Notes under the pieces: model-generated | The model's database searches: none | Told to the model about the DNA's origin: nothing | Seen by the model: the letters and a program-made list of their open reading frames with translations, nothing else | NCBI GenBank assembly: GCA_963730115.1 | Contig: CAVSQM010000005.1 | Span: 127,287 to 191,286, forward strand | Source of the DNA: DASQFQ01 sp963730115 | Lineage (GTDB): Bacteria > Actinomycetota > Thermoleophilia > Solirubrobacterales > Solirubrobacteraceae | Length of the DNA: 64,000 nucleotides | Direction of reading: 5' to 3' | Position numbers and translations under genes: made by a program | Part shown: piece after piece, positions 36,385-44,586 of the stretch | Layout of the letters: every line of letters starts with the position of its first letter | Numbering within the stretch: the stretch's first letter is position 1

Positions 36385-37819
36385 CGACGACGCCCTCGGC
36401 CGGGCGGAGGCCGTCCGCGCCGCCGTCGAGCTCCGTGCTCAGCCGCACCCGCCCGGGCGGCCGCTCCCTGCGCTCCCCGGACAGGTTCAGCGCGACCGTG
36501 AACGGCCCGCGCCGGAAGACCAGGACGCCGTCGTCGGCCGACACCGTCTCGTATGGCTCGTCGACGAACTCGCGGCGCAGGGCGATCAGCTCGCGATGCA
36601 AGCTCAGCATCGAGCGCGGATCGTCGCGCTGCGCGGCCGCGTTGACGCGCAGGTCCCCGAGCGGCAGCCACGGCTCGCCGTCCGTGAAGCCCGCTCCCGG
36701 CTCGGGGCTCCACTGCATCGGCGTGCGCGCCGGGTCGCGCCCTGCCTCCTGCCACGGGTCGCGCACGCGGTCGGGCGGGATCGCGACGTCGGGCATGCCG
36801 AGCTCGTCGCCGTAGTAGAGCGTCGGCGTTCCCCGCAGCGCGAACAGCAGCATCGCCGCCACCCGCGCCTGCTCCGCCCCGACCCGCGACGCCACGCGCG
36901 ACCGGTCGTGGTTGCCGATCACCCAGTTCGGCCACGCACCCTCGGGCAGCGCCGCCTCGTACGCCTCGATCAGCGCGGCCAGCGCCCGCGGCTCCCACGG
37001 CGCCGAGATCAGGTGCATGTTCGACGGCATGTGGACGCCGGCGCCGTAGTAGCGCGCGAGCCGCTCGAACGGCAGGTACAGCTCGCCCACCATCACCCCG
37101 CCGCGCTCGGCGATCGCCTCGGCGATCACCCGCACCGGCTCGAGGTCCTCGTGGTCGGCGCTCATCACCGGGAGCAGCTGGTCGTACTCCTGCATGCCCG
37201 GCCGGTAGTCGGGGTTCGGCGGGTTGTCGCGGAGCTCGGGATCCTTCAGCACCTGGCGCAGCGCGTCGACGCGGAAGCCGTCGACGCCGCGGTCGAGCCA
37301 GAAGCGCAGCACGCCGAGCATCGCCTCGCGCAGCTCGGGGTTGCGCCAGTCGAGGTCGGGCTGCTCCTCCAGGTAGGCGTGGTAGTAGAAGCGCCCGCGC
37401 TCGGCATCCAACGTCCACGCGGGCCCGCCGAACACGCTGATCCAGTTGTTGGGCGGCTCGTCGCGCCAGAGGTAGAACTCCGGCCGCTCGCGGAACCACG
37501 GGTGCTCCTCCGACGTGTGGTTGGGGACGTAGTCGAGCAGCAGCCGCAGCCCGCGCGCGTGCGCGGCGGCGACGAGCGCATCGAAGTCGTCGAGCGTCCC
37601 GAACTGCGGCTCGATCGCGGTGTGGTCGGAGATGTCGTAGCCGAAGTCCTTCATCGGCGAGCGGTAGATCGGCGACAGCCAGACCGCGTCGACGCCGAGC
37701 CACGTCAGGTGCTCGAGCCGCGACGCGATCCCGCGCAGGTCGCCGATCCCGTCGCCGTCGGCGTCGGCGAACGAGCGCGGATAGACGTGGTAGATGACCC
37801 CGTGGCGCCACCAGCTCAT
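36374..37819 (-). CDS. GH13 alpha-glucosidase (oligo-1,6-glucosidase type)
   Basis: 481 residues, cytoplasmic. VIYHVYPRSFADADGDGIGDL and WLSPIYRSPMKDFGYDISD are the standard opening. Catalytic residues: nucleophile Asp185 in GFRVDALRQV, acid/base Glu246 in VMVGELYLP, and the transition-state Asp305 in IGNHDRSRVA. It hydrolyses alpha-1,4 or alpha-1,6 glucosides; trehalose synthase activity is less likely given the length. Its start is coupled to the stop of the ECF42 sigma gene (4-bp overlap), an unusual operon for a glucosidase. Confidence 0.9.
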   Translation of the reverse strand: MSWWRHGVIYHVYPRSFADADGDGIGDLRGIASRLEHLTWLGVDAVWLSPIYRSPMKDFGYDISDHTAIEPQFGTLDDFDALVAAAHARGLRLLLDYVPNHTSEEHPWFRERPEFYLWRDEPPNNWISVFGGPAWTLDAERGRFYYHAYLEEQPDLDWRNPELREAMLGVLRFWLDRGVDGFRVDALRQVLKDPELRDNPPNPDYRPGMQEYDQLLPVMSADHEDLEPVRVIAEAIAERGGVMVGELYLPFERLARYYGAGVHMPSNMHLISAPWEPRALAALIEAYEAALPEGAWPNWVIGNHDRSRVASRVGAEQARVAAMLLFALRGTPTLYYGDELGMPDVAIPPDRVRDPWQEAGRDPARTPMQWSPEPGAGFTDGEPWLPLGDLRVNAAAQRDDPRSMLSLHRELIALRREFVDEPYETVSADDGVLVFRRGPFTVALNLSGERRERPPGRVRLSTELDGGADGLRPAEGVVVSR

Positions 37820-38985
37820 GCGAGCGCCGCCAGCTTGCGCTCGAGCAGGCGGCGCTCGGCGTCGTCGTGGACGAGCGCCAGCGCGCGCTGGTAGGCGGCG
37901 CGCGCCTCGTCGCCGCGGTCGAGCCGCGCCAGCAGCTCCGCGCGCGTGGCGTGCAGGTAGCGGTAGTCCTCGAGCGGCAGGCCGTCGACGATGCGCAGGC
38001 CCGCCTCCGCCCCCTCGGTCTCCGCCACCGCCACCGCGCGGGTGAGCTCCACCACCGGCGAGCCGGTGAGCCGCGCGAGCTCGCCGTAGAGCGCGGCGAT
38101 CTGCGGCCAGTCGCGCGGCTCGTCGGCGTGCAGCGAGGCGATCGCGGCCTGCAGCACGTACGGCCCGCTGCCGCGCAGCGCCAGCGCGCGGTCGAGCACC
38201 ACGCGGCCGGCGGCGATCTGCGTCGCGTCCCAGCGCGCCGGGTCCTGCTCGGCCAGCAGCACGAGCTCGCCCCCGTCGAAGCGCGCGTCGCGGCGCGCGT
38301 CGTGCAGCAGCATCAGCGCGAGCAGCCCGTGCACCTCGGGCTCGTCCGGCATCAGCTCGACGAGCGCGCGGCCGAGCCGCAGCGCCTCGGCGGTCAGGTC
38401 GTTGCGGCCCGTGTAGCCCTCGTTGAAGATCAGGTAGACGACCGCGAGCACGGCGGCGAGCCGGTCGGGCAGCAGGTGGTCGGGCGGCACGCGGAAGGGG
38501 ATGCCGGCCGCCTTGATCTTCTTCTTCGCGCGCACGAGCCGCTGGGCCATCGTCGCCTCCGGGACGATGAATGCGCGCGCGATCTCGTCGGTGCCGAGCC
38601 CGCCGAGCGTCCGCAGCGTGAGCGCGACCTGGGCCTCGGTGGAGAGCGCCGGGTGGCAGCAGGTGAAGACGAGCTCGAGCCGCTCGTCGGGGAAGGTCGT
38701 GTCGTCCATCGTGTCGTCCACCGCCTCGGGGACCTCGAGCTGCCGCAGCTTCTCCGCGCCGACGCGCTCGCGGCGGAGGCGGTCGATCGCGCGGTTGCGC
38801 GCGGTGGTCACGAGCCAGCTGCTCGGGCTCGACGGCACGCCCTCGCGCGGCCAGCGCTCGGCCGCGATCGCGAACGCCTCCTGCGCGGCCTCCTCGGCGA
38901 GGTCGAAGTCGCCGAGGAAGCCGATGAGGGCGGCAAGCACGCGCCCCCACTGGTCGCGGAAGGTCTGTTCGAGGCTCGTGGTCAC
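37816..38985 (-). CDS. ECF42-type RNA polymerase sigma factor
   Basis: 389 residues. Sigma region 2 (DLAEEAAQEAFAIAAERWP, SWLVTTARNRAIDRLRRER), region 4 (LRTLGGLGTDEIARAFIVPEATMAQRLVRAKKKI) and a long C-terminal TPR-like extension beginning LAVVYLIFNEGYTGRNDL, as in group ECF42. Members lack an anti-sigma factor and are controlled through the C-terminal domain; they are encoded next to DGPF-domain proteins, as here. GTG 38985 overlaps the DGPF stop as GTGA. A second, similar module is at 50.2-51.8 kb. Confidence 0.92.
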   Translation of the reverse strand: MTTSLEQTFRDQWGRVLAALIGFLGDFDLAEEAAQEAFAIAAERWPREGVPSSPSSWLVTTARNRAIDRLRRERVGAEKLRQLEVPEAVDDTMDDTTFPDERLELVFTCCHPALSTEAQVALTLRTLGGLGTDEIARAFIVPEATMAQRLVRAKKKIKAAGIPFRVPPDHLLPDRLAAVLAVVYLIFNEGYTGRNDLTAEALRLGRALVELMPDEPEVHGLLALMLLHDARRDARFDGGELVLLAEQDPARWDATQIAAGRVVLDRALALRGSGPYVLQAAIASLHADEPRDWPQIAALYGELARLTGSPVVELTRAVAVAETEGAEAGLRIVDGLPLEDYRYLHATRAELLARLDRGDEARAAYQRALALVHDDAERRLLERKLAALA

Positions 38986-39335
38986 CCCGCGATCGGCCGG
39001 ACCTCGACCGCGCCGCCCATGCTCGCCGCCGGGATCCCGGCCGCCACCTCGATGGCGGCGTCGAGGTCGTCGGCCTCGAGGAAGCAGTAGCCGCCGATCG
39101 CCTCCTTGAGCTCGGCGAACGGGCCGTCGGTGGTGAGCGTCCGCCCGTCCTGCACGCGCACGGTGGTCGCCGTCTCGGGGTCGTCCATCCGCTGGCCGGG
39201 AGTGACGCCGGGGTGCTCGTTCAGCGCCTTGTAGGCGGCGTAGACCTTGCCCTGCTCCTCCTGCGACAGCGCGTTCCAGTCGTCGCTGCCGGGGAGCGCG
39301 GTGGTGCCGTGGTGGATGAGCAGCATGTACTTCAT
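38982..39335 (-). CDS. DGPF/YCII-domain protein, partner of the ECF42 sigma factor
   Basis: 117 residues. KYMLLIHHG, the conserved VQDGRTLTTDGPFAELKEAIGGY (containing DGPF) and EVRPIAG are the family marks; the fold is related to YCII proteins and proposed to bind or sense a small molecule. A strong ribosome site AAGGAGGAAC precedes ATG 39335. It is the first gene of the DGPF-sigma-glucosidase operon, with an ECF42-like promoter in front. Confidence 0.9.
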   Translation of the reverse strand: MKYMLLIHHGTTALPGSDDWNALSQEEQGKVYAAYKALNEHPGVTPGQRMDDPETATTVRVQDGRTLTTDGPFAELKEAIGGYCFLEADDLDAAIEVAAGIPAASMGGAVEVRPIAG

Positions 39336-39366
39336 GGTTCCTCCTTGTGGGGATGGTCCCCCATTG

Positions 39367-39393
39367 GACGAACAGGATGCGCTGAAATCGACA
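39367..39393 (-). promoter_or_regulatory. Candidate ECF42 promoter for the DGPF-sigma operon
   Basis: On the minus strand TGTCGA (39393-39388) is followed after exactly 17 nt by CGTC (39370-39367), about 32 nt before the DGPF start codon. This agrees with the TGTCGA / CGTC-type motif described for ECF42 target promoters in Streptomyces and would make the module autoregulated. The same 61-bp gap also carries the divergent start of the luciferase-like oxidoreductase gene. Confidence 0.6.
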
Positions 39394-39396
39394 CCC

Positions 39397-40317
39397 ATGG
39401 ATCTTTGCCTGATGATCGAAGGGCAGGAGGGCGTGACCTGGCCGCAGTGGCAGGCGCTCGCGCACGCCTGCGAGGTGCACGGCATCCCGGCCCTGTTCCG
39501 CTCCGACCACCACCTCAACCTCGGCGGCGTCGACGAGCGCGGGTCGCTCGATGCGTGGGCAGTGATCACCGCGCTGGCCGCGCAGACGAGCACGCTGCGG
39601 CTCGGCACGCTGGTGTCGCCGGTCACGTTCCGGCACCCGTCGGAGGTGGCGAAGCTCGCCGTCGCCGCCGACCACGTGTCGGGCGGGCGGGTCGAGCTCG
39701 GCCTCGGCGCGGGCTGGAACGAGCGCGAGCACGCCGCCTACGGCTTCCCGTTCCCCGAGCTGCGCGTGCGTATGGACATGCTCGCCGAGCAGCTCGAGGT
39801 CGTGCACGGGCAATGGACGTCTTCGCCGTTCTCGTTCGCCGGAGAGCACTACCGGCTGGAGGCGCTCGACGCCCGGCCGCGGCCGCTGCAGCAGCCGCAC
39901 CCGCCGCTGCTGATGGGCGGCAACGCGGGCCCGCGCGCGGCGGCCCTCGCGGCGCGCTGGGCGGACGAGTACAACACCGCGTTCGCGACGCTCGACGAGC
40001 TCCTGCCGATGAAGGCGCGGGTCGACGCCGCGTGCGAGGCGGTCGGCCGCGAGCCGATCCCGTTCTCGCTGATGACGGGCGTGCTCGCCGGCCGCGACCG
40101 CGCCGAGTACGAGGAGCGCCGGCGGCTGCTGACCGAGCGCAGCGGCGAGGCGCCCGACGGCGGCGCGTGGATCACCGGCACCGTCGACGAGGTGGCCGCG
40201 CAGCTCGGCGCGCTGCGCGACGCGGGTGTCGCGCGGGTGATGTGCCAGCACCTGCTGCACGACGACCTCGACGCGGTCGCCTTGATCGGCGAGGTGCTCG
40301 CGCCGCAGGTGGCGTGA
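39397..40317 (+). CDS. Luciferase-like (LLM class, F420-type) oxidoreductase
   Basis: 306 residues with a TIM-barrel bacterial-luciferase fold: LFRSDHHLNLGG, LRLGTLVSPVTFRHPSEVAKLAVAADHVSGGRVELGLGAGW and PLLMGGNAGPRAAALAARWADEYN. Such enzymes in actinobacteria usually use coenzyme F420, though FMN is possible. The ATG at 39397 fits the family's first strand (LCLMIEGQEG). It diverges from the DGPF gene and converges on the arsenic locus. Confidence 0.88.
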   Translation: MDLCLMIEGQEGVTWPQWQALAHACEVHGIPALFRSDHHLNLGGVDERGSLDAWAVITALAAQTSTLRLGTLVSPVTFRHPSEVAKLAVAADHVSGGRVELGLGAGWNEREHAAYGFPFPELRVRMDMLAEQLEVVHGQWTSSPFSFAGEHYRLEALDARPRPLQQPHPPLLMGGNAGPRAAALAARWADEYNTAFATLDELLPMKARVDAACEAVGREPIPFSLMTGVLAGRDRAEYEERRRLLTERSGEAPDGGAWITGTVDEVAAQLGALRDAGVARVMCQHLLHDDLDAVALIGEVLAPQVA

Positions 40318-40318
40318 G

Positions 40319-40600
40319 TCAGGTCAGCGCGTGGGCGATCGCCTCGAGGGCGGGCTCGTGCTCGCGCTCGCCCACCGAGACGACGAGCTCCCGCGGCCGG
40401 ATCTCGAGCGCGAAGAACGGGCAGCACCCGCGCTCGATCTCGACGGTCTCCGCCAGCAGCCGCTCGTCGACCGCGTCGTCAAACCCGACGACGAGCCGCC
40501 GCGGCTCGCGCGTGAGGCCCGTGACGTGGCGCCCGAGCTCGCGGTAGCGGTCGCGCTGCGTGGCGAGCCCGCCGGCGTCGAGGCGGCACTCGCCGATCAT
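40319..40600 (-). CDS. Small protein with a Cys-Cys pair, last gene of the arsR-arsM operon
   Basis: 93 residues, no signal peptide. The only striking element is ETVEIERGCCPFFALEI with adjacent cysteines 59 and 60, the kind of pair that can hold arsenite. Related short proteins appear beside heavy-metal genes in actinobacteria but I cannot name a family. ATG 40600 overlaps the arsM stop as ATGA, which fixes the start and ties it to the arsenic operon. Confidence 0.7.
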   Translation of the reverse strand: MIGECRLDAGGLATQRDRYRELGRHVTGLTREPRRLVVGFDDAVDERLLAETVEIERGCCPFFALEIRPRELVVSVGEREHEPALEAIAHALT

Positions 40601-41484
40601 GGCTTGCGCGCGCGGACGATCGCCGAGCCGGCGTGCTCGTGGACGCGGTGGGTCGGTCGGAGCTCGACGTCGACCAGGCCTACCTCGGCCAGTGCCGAGC
40701 GGAACTCCGCCTCGGTGAGCGCGCCGGCGACGCAGCCGGTCCATTGCTGCATGTCGGTGCGCGCGTCGTCGTCCATGTCCGCGTCGGCGATCACATCCGA
40801 GACCGCGAAGCGCCCGCCAGGTCGCAGCACGCGGGCGGCCTCCGCGAGCACGACCCGCTTGTCGGCGGCGAGGTTGATCACGCAGTTGGAGATCACGACG
40901 TCGACCGACGCGTCGGGGAGCGGGATCTCCTCGAGGTAGCCCTTGACGAACTCGGCGTTCTCGATGCCCGCCGCGGCTGCGTTGGCGCGCGCGAGCGCGA
41001 GCATCTCGTCCGTCATGTCGAGCCCGATCGCACGGCCGCCGGGGGCGACGCGCCTGGCGCTGATGAGCACGTCGGCGCCCGCGCCGGAGCCGAGGTCGAG
41101 CACGGTCTCGCCCGCGTGGAGGTCTGCGACGGCGGTGGGGACCCCGCACCCCAAGGAGGCGCCGAGCGCGGCGTTCGGTGCGCCTTCGGTCTCGGCGCCT
41201 TCATAGAGCGTCACGCCGAACAAGCCGGCTTCGTCAGCTCCAGACAAGGCGACCGAGTTGCAGCAGCCCGATGGCGTGGCCTGCTCCGAGACCGATCGTG
41301 CCGCCGCGGCGTAGCGTTCGCGCACGCTCTCGCGGATGTCTTCCACCGCCCCGGCGGAGCAGCCGCAGCTGCCACCGGCGGCGCTCGCCTCGCAGCAGGC
41401 GGCCTTGTCGGAAGGCTCGCAGCAGGTCGCTTGCGCCTCGGTGGAGCAACAGGACGAGGTCGGCTCGGTGCTCAGCTCAGCCAT
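40597..41484 (-). CDS. arsM: Arsenite methyltransferase
   Basis: 295 residues. The SAM fold is clear: ETVLDLGSGAGADVLISARRV, GLDMTDEMLALARANA, VDVVISNCVINLAADKRVVL and LRPGGRFAVSD. Arsenic-binding cysteines are expected in PSGCCNSV, SNCVINL and WTGCVAGAL. The first 45 residues carry an unusual set of four Cys pairs (C12-C13, C21-C22, C30-C31, C40-C42), probably extra metal-binding. The enzyme methylates As(III) to volatile or exported species. It overlaps the arsR gene by 13 bp. Confidence 0.93.
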   Translation of the reverse strand: MAELSTEPTSSCCSTEAQATCCEPSDKAACCEASAAGGSCGCSAGAVEDIRESVRERYAAAARSVSEQATPSGCCNSVALSGADEAGLFGVTLYEGAETEGAPNAALGASLGCGVPTAVADLHAGETVLDLGSGAGADVLISARRVAPGGRAIGLDMTDEMLALARANAAAAGIENAEFVKGYLEEIPLPDASVDVVISNCVINLAADKRVVLAEAARVLRPGGRFAVSDVIADADMDDDARTDMQQWTGCVAGALTEAEFRSALAEVGLVDVELRPTHRVHEHAGSAIVRARKP

Positions 41485-41825
41485 GCGGTCAGCTCCTTCA
41501 GCGCGTCGGGGCGCACGTAGTAGTAGGCCCACAGCCCGCGGCGCTCGGAGTCGACGATGCCGGCGTCGCGCAGCTTCTTGAGGTGGTGCGAGAGCGTGGG
41601 CTGGGAGATGTCGAACAGCGGCACGAGCTCGCACACGCAGACCTTGCCGGCGTGCTTGCGGAGCACGTCGACGAGCTGCAGGCGCACGGGATCGCCGAGC
41701 GCCTTGGCGACCTCGGCGATGCGCACCGCGCGAGCGGGGTCCACGTCGGGGTAGACGAGCGGCTCGCAGCACGCCACGCCCGCCGGCCGCTTCTGCTTCG
41801 GCGCGAGCGTCAGTTCCATCGACAT
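41472..41825 (-). CDS. arsR: ArsR-family arsenic-responsive repressor
   Basis: 117 residues, winged-helix ArsR/SmtB fold. The As(III)-binding motif is KVCVCELVP with Cys63 and Cys65 before the recognition helix SQPTLSHHLKKLRDAGIV. An additional pair Cys19-Cys20 (VACCEPL) lies near the N-terminus. Two ATGs (41825, 41819) lie inside a perfect palindrome that is its probable operator. It should repress both arsR-arsM and the divergent arsC. Confidence 0.93.
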   Translation of the reverse strand: MSMELTLAPKQKRPAGVACCEPLVYPDVDPARAVRIAEVAKALGDPVRLQLVDVLRKHAGKVCVCELVPLFDISQPTLSHHLKKLRDAGIVDSERRGLWAYYYVRPDALKELTAWLS

Positions 41826-41834
41826 TTGTCGATG
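41817..41834. promoter_or_regulatory. Probable ArsR operator between arsR and arsC
   Basis: CATCGACA-TT-TGTCGATG is a perfect 8-2-8 inverted repeat. It covers both candidate arsR start codons and ends 15 bp before the arsC start. Its position between the divergent genes and its symmetry fit an ArsR dimer site controlling both directions. The assignment is from symmetry and position. Confidence 0.7.
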
Positions 41835-41849
41835 TTACCATTGCCAGTC

Positions 41850-42236
41850 GTGCCCGAGGTCCTGTTCGTGTGCGTGCACAACGCCGGCCGCAGCCAGATG
41901 GCGGCCGCGTTGCTCGCGCAGCTCGGCGGCGACCGCGTCACGGTCCGGTCGGCCGGGAGCGAGCCGGCCGACGCGATCAATCCGCGCGTCGTCGCTGCGA
42001 TGGCGGAGCTCGGCATCGACGTCACCCGCGAGCTCCCCAAGCCGCTGACCGGCGAGGCGGTCGAGGCGGCCGACGTCGTCGTCACCATGGGGTGCGGCGA
42101 CGCCTGCCCGGTCTATCCGGGCAAGCGCTACGAGGACTGGCAGCTCGACGACCCGGCCGATGCGGACCTCGAGGGCGTCCGCCGCATCCGCGACAAGATC
42201 GCCGTCCACGTGCGGCGACTGCTCGACGGGCTCTAG
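41850..42236 (+). CDS. arsC: Arsenate reductase, low-molecular-weight phosphatase type
   Basis: 128 residues. The P-loop CVHNAGRSQ gives Cys8 and Arg14 (CX5R), and the redox pair Cys82 and Cys86 in TMGCGDACPVYPG follows, as in thioredoxin-coupled arsenate reductases; EDWQLDDPA carries the general acid. It reduces arsenate to arsenite, the substrate of ArsM. GTG 41850 gives the standard N-terminus. Divergent from arsR; convergent with the MFS gene. Confidence 0.93.
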   Translation: MPEVLFVCVHNAGRSQMAAALLAQLGGDRVTVRSAGSEPADAINPRVVAAMAELGIDVTRELPKPLTGEAVEAADVVVTMGCGDACPVYPGKRYEDWQLDDPADADLEGVRRIRDKIAVHVRRLLDGL

Positions 42237-43396
42237 TCGAAGGCGCGCTCGGCCGCCACGGCCAGCAGCACCGCGACCGCCGCGAGCCCGGCGAGCGTCC
42301 ACAGCAGCGACTCGTAGCCGACCACCGACGCCCAGGCGGCGCCCGCGACCGGCCCGACCGCCCGCGCGCCCGTGGTGACCGACGCCAGCACTCCGGCGAT
42401 CGCGCCGTAATCGGCGGCGCCGTAGCGGTCGGCGACGACGGTTGCGCGGGCGAGGATCGCCATCCCGCTGCCCATGCCGAGCACGACCATCCCCGCGAGC
42501 ACAGCGGCGGTGCCGTCGAGGCTGACGATCACCGCGATGCCGATCGCGACGAACGCGAAGACGGCCGGCAGTCGGAGTGAGAGCAGCCCGAACACGAGCC
42601 GGCCCGGGATCTGCGAGGCGCCCATGACCCCGACCGCGAACGCGGCGAAGGCGGCCGTGTCACCACGCTCGAGCAGGAACGGGATCGCCTGCACGATCAT
42701 CGCGAACGCGGCGACCGAGCCGAGGAAGAACGCGGTCGCCAGCAGCCAGAACGGCGCCGAGCGAACGACCGCTCCGGCGCGCCCGGCGGCTCCCGGCTCG
42801 CGAGCGGCTCCCGGCCCGCGCCGGAGCACCGCGGCGTGCAGGGGCACGGTCACCGCGGCGAGGATCGCCGCCAGGATCAGCAGCGCGTCGCGCCAGCCGT
42901 GCGCCTCGATCAGCGCCTGGCCGAGCGGCAGGAAGATGAAGCTGGAGATGCCGGCCACGAGCGTGAGCGCGGTCAGCGCCCGCGTCCGCTCGCCAGGGTC
43001 CTCGAACCACTTGGCCAGCACCGTGAAGGCCGGCTCGTAGAGCACTGCCGCCATCACCAGCCCGAGCCCGGCCCAGATCGCGTAGAACGCGGCCAGCCCC
43101 TCGACCTGCGACCAGGCGACCACGAGCAGCGCGCCGACCACCGAGCCGCCCGTCATCAGCGCGCGCGGGCTGTGCCGGTCGAGGTAGCGCCCGACGGCGA
43201 TGCCCGCGACGCCCGCCACCACCAGCGACAGCGAGAAGGCGCCCGTCAGCTCCGACGCCGAGTACCCGAGCTCGCGCTGCATCGGGACGAGGAAGACCGC
43301 GAACGCGTAGTAGAGGACGCCCCACGAGACGATCTCGGTCACCGACAGGGCGCCGACGATCGCCCAGCCGCGGCGTGCGGGCTGCGCGGCGCTCAC
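42233..43396 (-). CDS. MFS transporter
   Basis: 387 residues, 12 membrane segments. ALSVTEIVSWGVLYYAFAVFLVPMQRELG and LSLVVAGVAGIAVGRYLDRHSPRALM place it in the monocarboxylate/OFA-like side of the superfamily. Location between the arsenic and copper loci suggests metal or organoarsenical export, but nothing in the sequence proves it. Its stop overlaps that of arsC. Confidence 0.82.
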   Translation of the reverse strand: MSAAQPARRGWAIVGALSVTEIVSWGVLYYAFAVFLVPMQRELGYSASELTGAFSLSLVVAGVAGIAVGRYLDRHSPRALMTGGSVVGALLVVAWSQVEGLAAFYAIWAGLGLVMAAVLYEPAFTVLAKWFEDPGERTRALTALTLVAGISSFIFLPLGQALIEAHGWRDALLILAAILAAVTVPLHAAVLRRGPGAAREPGAAGRAGAVVRSAPFWLLATAFFLGSVAAFAMIVQAIPFLLERGDTAAFAAFAVGVMGASQIPGRLVFGLLSLRLPAVFAFVAIGIAVIVSLDGTAAVLAGMVVLGMGSGMAILARATVVADRYGAADYGAIAGVLASVTTGARAVGPVAGAAWASVVGYESLLWTLAGLAAVAVLLAVAAERAFD

Positions 43397-43403
43397 GCGA
43401 GCG

Positions 43404-43691
43404 TCAGCCGCGGCGCATGAGGCGGGCGACCGCGGCCATCAGCTCCTCCGTGCGGTCGTCCTTCAACTCGTCCGGCCCGCCGACCACGCAATGGCGCGCG
43501 TGCTCGTCCAGCAGCCCCAGCGCGACCTTGTCGAGCGCGGCCTGGACCGCCGAGATCTGCGTCAGCACGTCGATGCAATAGCGGTCGTCCTCGACCATGT
43601 TCTGCACGCCGCGGACCTGCCCCTCGACGCGCCGGAGGCGCTTCAGCAGTTGGTCCTTGGTGGGGGAGTAGCCGACGTCGGTGGGGGTCAT
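43404..43691 (-). CDS. csoR: CsoR-type copper-sensing repressor
   Basis: 95 residues, the all-helical CsoR fold. LLKRLRRVEGQVRGVQNMVEDDRYCIDVLTQISA carries the first ligand Cys39; His64 and Cys68 in LDEHARHCV complete the Cu(I) C-H-C triad. When copper binds, the repressor releases its operator. It is divergent from the His-rich protein-copA operon with a palindromic operator between them. Confidence 0.93.
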   Translation of the reverse strand: MTPTDVGYSPTKDQLLKRLRRVEGQVRGVQNMVEDDRYCIDVLTQISAVQAALDKVALGLLDEHARHCVVGGPDELKDDRTEELMAAVARLMRRG

Positions 43692-43708
43692 GGGGAAAGA
43701 GTGTAGCC

Positions 43709-43723
43709 TACCCCCTGGGGGTA
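43709..43723. promoter_or_regulatory. CsoR operator
   Basis: TACCCCCTGGGGGTA, a perfect 15-bp palindrome around a central T, is the G/C-tract form typical of CsoR operators. It lies 17 bp before the csoR start codon and 35 bp before the start of the His-rich protein gene, so it can repress both. TATATGGTA (43722-43730) directly beside it may be part of the -10 region of the copA promoter. Confidence 0.8.
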
Positions 43724-43758
43724 TATGGTACGGTGTCGTCGAGATACCCCCTCCCCGT

Positions 43759-44586
43759 ATGAACGCGCCCATCCGTCTCGCCGCCTTCGTGGCCCTCCTC
43801 GTCGTCGCCTTCGCCGCCGCGGCGCTGGCAGGCCGCGCGATCGAGCCCCGCGGCGCCACGCCGGAGACCCGCGAGCCGGCCGGCCACATGGCCGAGGAGA
43901 GCGCCCACAAGACCGCGGCCGACCCGGTCCGCGGCCTCGCGGTCGCGGAGGACGGGCTCCGGCTCGTCGTCGCGCGCAGCGAGCTGCGCCGCGGCCGCGC
44001 CGAGACGCTCCGCTTCCGCATCGCCGACGACCGCGGCCGCACGGTCCGCGACTTCGACGTCGAGCACGAGAAGCGCATCCACCTGATCCTGGCCCGCCGC
44101 GACCTCACCGGCTTCCAGCATCTGCACCCGGAGCAGGGCGCCGACGGCGCCTGGTCGACCCCGGTGCGCATCGACAACCCCGGCTCGTACCGCGTCTTCG
44201 CCGACTTCTCGCACGGCGGGCAGGCGCGCACGCTCGCGACCGACCTGCGCGTCGACGGCGCCGCCGACCTGCGCGCGCTCCCCGCTCCGAGCCCGACCGC
44301 GGTCAGCGACGGCGGCTACGACGTGCGCCTCGACGCCGACGGCTCCGACCTGCGCTTCACCGTCACGCGCGACGGCGTCCCGGTGCGCACCGAGCCCTAC
44401 CTCGGCGCCGGCGGCCATCTGGTCGCGCTGCGCGAGGGCGACCTCGCGTTCCTGCACGTCCATCCCACCGGCGACGGCCCGAGCTTCGAGGTCGAGTTCC
44501 CCACCAAGGGCCGCTACCGCCTGTTCCTCCAGTTCAAGCACGAGGGGCGCGTCCACACGGCCGCGTTCACGCGCGAGGTCGCCTGA
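43759..44586 (+). CDS. Secreted His-rich copper-associated protein
   Basis: 275 residues. One N-terminal hydrophobic helix (RLAAFVALLVVAFAAAALAG) exports or anchors the protein. The rest is beta-rich and has metal-binding-like clusters: ARRDLTGFQHLHPEQG, AFLHVHPTGDGP and LFLQFKHEGRVHTAAF. Proteins of this type are encoded with copper ATPases and may bind or deliver copper outside the membrane; the role is inferred. Its TGA overlaps the copA ATG as TGATG. Confidence 0.75.
   Translation: MNAPIRLAAFVALLVVAFAAAALAGRAIEPRGATPETREPAGHMAEESAHKTAADPVRGLAVAEDGLRLVVARSELRRGRAETLRFRIADDRGRTVRDFDVEHEKRIHLILARRDLTGFQHLHPEQGADGAWSTPVRIDNPGSYRVFADFSHGGQARTLATDLRVDGAADLRALPAPSPTAVSDGGYDVRLDADGSDLRFTVTRDGVPVRTEPYLGAGGHLVALREGDLAFLHVHPTGDGPSFEVEFPTKGRYRLFLQFKHEGRVHTAAFTREVA

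Noticed and set aside
43742..43760. Second CsoR-like site (ATACCCCCTCCCCGTAT) before the His-rich gene
   Set aside because: It lacks the G-tract half and is not an inverted repeat; only 43709-43723 is symmetric.
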